Positions 4,207 through 5,217 of a DNA stretch of 5,217 nucleotides are shown one piece after another. This stretch comes from an uncultured Clostridia bacterium (GTDB lineage: Bacteria > Bacillota > Clostridia > Christensenellales > Pumilibacteraceae). A model generated the notes under the pieces. The model saw only the letters and a list, made by a program, of their open reading frames with translations. It searched no databases and was not told the DNA's origin. Position 1 is the first letter of the stretch. Each line of letters begins with the position of its first letter. Location of the stretch: contig CANPYH010000096.1 of assembly GCA_947588325.1 (NCBI GenBank), forward strand, positions 1 to 5,217. The letters run 5' to 3'. The translations under genes were made by a program, and so were the position numbers.

Positions 4207-5217
4207 ATGAAGAAGAAAATTTTCAAATCCGTGTCCGACATAGTCGTGACATGCGTGCTGGGCGCCGTGGCGTTGATATTTATCGCCGTTCTTATCGTCG
4301 GTAACATACTCGCTTTCCACGTCTACAGCACTGCGCTGGAAAGCAAGTTCGGTTTCTCCGGCGGGACGCAGCTGCAATATGACACCAACCAATACTTCGA
4401 GCGAAAAACGCAAAGTATGGACGAAGCGTCCCAGCTTGCACAGCAGATGGGTATCGAAGCGGAGGGCGAAGGCTGCGTACTCCTCAAAAACGAGGATGTG
4501 AATGGCGCACCCGCACTCCCGCTTGCGAAGGGGAACAAGGTCAGCCTGTTCTCGCAATCATCCGTCGACGTCGTTCGTTCGGGCGGCGGCGGATCAGGCT
4601 CGCTTGACGCAACCATAGTGGAGGACCTCAATTCCGCACTCGACTTTTTCGGTATAGAGGCAAACCCCACGCTCTGGAATTTCTATAAGAGCAAGACAAA
4701 CTACCGCCGCAAAATAGGCGGTCTTGCGCAGGGCGTAAGCTACTACGAGCCGTACAACTGGGGGATAAACGAAGTCCCGCAGTCGGAGTACACGCAAGAA
4801 GTTAAGAACAGCTACTCGGCATATCATGACGCGGCAATAGTCGTCATCTCGCGCACGGGCTGCGAGAACGGCGACCTGCCCCGCAGCATGTCGGTATCGA
4901 CGAGCGGCGTAAATCAGGGGAGCATACTCGAACTCGATCAGGACGAGAAGGATATGCTTGCCGCAGCGAGAGCGGCTTTCGACAAAGTAATCGTGCTCCT
5001 CAACACGGGTAACGTAGTCGATTGCAGTTTCCTCGAAGACTACGACGTAGACGCCTGCCTGTGGATCGGCGGTATCGGACAGTTCGGTATGACCGCTGTC
5101 GGCGGCATACTTGCAGGCAAACTCAGCCCTTCGGGGAAATCGGTCGACACTCACCTCTATGACCTTTTCTCCGCACCGGCTATGCAGAACATGGGCAACT
5201 ACGAATATTGGCAGGGT
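4207..5217 (+). CDS. Membrane-anchored glycoside hydrolase family 3 protein, domain-swapped type (3' end outside window)
   Basis: 337 codons are open to the window end with no stop. After MKKK, a hydrophobic helix (about residues 10-37) anchors the protein, with the rest outside by the positive-inside rule. Residues 75-320 resemble the GH3 C-terminal alpha/beta sandwich: EGCVLLKNED (88-97), LPL, SGGGGSGS (125-132), VVISRTGCENGDLP (212-225), VIVLLNTGN (261-269) and GILAGKLSPSGKSVDT (300-315). E220 aligns with the acid/base glutamate of the GEGxD motif in GH3 enzymes. This domain comes before any TIM barrel, so the order is swapped; the barrel with the nucleophile Asp should follow beyond the window. 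Likely role: beta-glucosidase or related exo-glycosidase on oligosaccharides at the cell surface. AGGGGA (4195-4200), 6 bases upstream, favours this start over the in-frame ATG at 4156. Substrate cannot be told. Confidence 0.88.
   Translation, partial: MKKKIFKSVSDIVVTCVLGAVALIFIAVLIVGNILAFHVYSTALESKFGFSGGTQLQYDTNQYFERKTQSMDEASQLAQQMGIEAEGEGCVLLKNEDVNGAPALPLAKGNKVSLFSQSSVDVVRSGGGGSGSLDATIVEDLNSALDFFGIEANPTLWNFYKSKTNYRRKIGGLAQGVSYYEPYNWGINEVPQSEYTQEVKNSYSAYHDAAIVVISRTGCENGDLPRSMSVSTSGVNQGSILELDQDEKDMLAAARAAFDKVIVLLNTGNVVDCSFLEDYDVDACLWIGGIGQFGMTAVGGILAGKLSPSGKSVDTHLYDLFSAPAMQNMGNYEYWQG

Noticed and set aside
4201..5154. Several long minus-strand frames opposite the GH3 gene
   Set aside because: They are shadows of a clear plus-strand GH3 frame, which is open to the window edge. 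Long antisense frames are common in GC-rich coding DNA.

Overview
The window looks like the chromosome of an anaerobic bacterium of the Clostridia/Firmicutes type. The evidence is strong purine-rich Shine-Dalgarno sites before every gene, sigma-A style TTGACA/TATAAT promoters, a split ferredoxin-linked glutamate synthase, an A-type flavodiiron protein, and a membrane-anchored GH3 glycosidase of the domain-swapped kind. Coding regions are fairly GC-rich, with frequent GCG/CGC codons alongside many ATA codons, so it is not a classic low-GC Clostridium. An uncultured gut or rumen lineage is plausible, but this is inference and no species can be named.

Left part (1-3322): four co-directional plus-strand genes. 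The first three are closely packed: the tail of a 4Fe-4S ferredoxin-like protein, an FAD/NAD(P)H oxidoreductase, and a stand-alone GXGXG beta-helix protein homologous to the C-terminal part of the glutamate synthase large subunit. They look like part of a modular glutamate synthase whose amidotransferase and FMN/synthase modules would lie upstream of the window. The fourth gene is fprA, an A-type flavodiiron protein that reduces O2 or NO. It has its own extended -10 promoter inside the 3' end of the GXGXG gene, with a 16-bp palindrome over the predicted transcription start. It can therefore probably be expressed separately from the nitrogen-assimilation genes.

Middle (3323-4206): about 880 bases without a credible protein gene, but full of structure. 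A 125-bp imperfect palindrome starts at the first base after the fprA stop codon. Its G.U pairs and tandem G.A motifs only make sense for RNA read from the minus strand. Next come an intrinsic terminator, three copies of a 58-59 bp double-hairpin repeat (one inverted relative to the other two), a second intrinsic terminator, and an AT-rich promoter region.

Right part (4207-end): the first 337 codons of a GH3 glycoside hydrolase with an N-terminal membrane anchor, cut by the window end. Its promoter has a run of ten G residues between the -35 and -10 boxes. This arrangement could make the gene phase-variable through changes in spacer length.

The two most interesting items are the minus-strand structured RNA candidate at 3323-3447 and the poly-G promoter spacer at 4111-4141.
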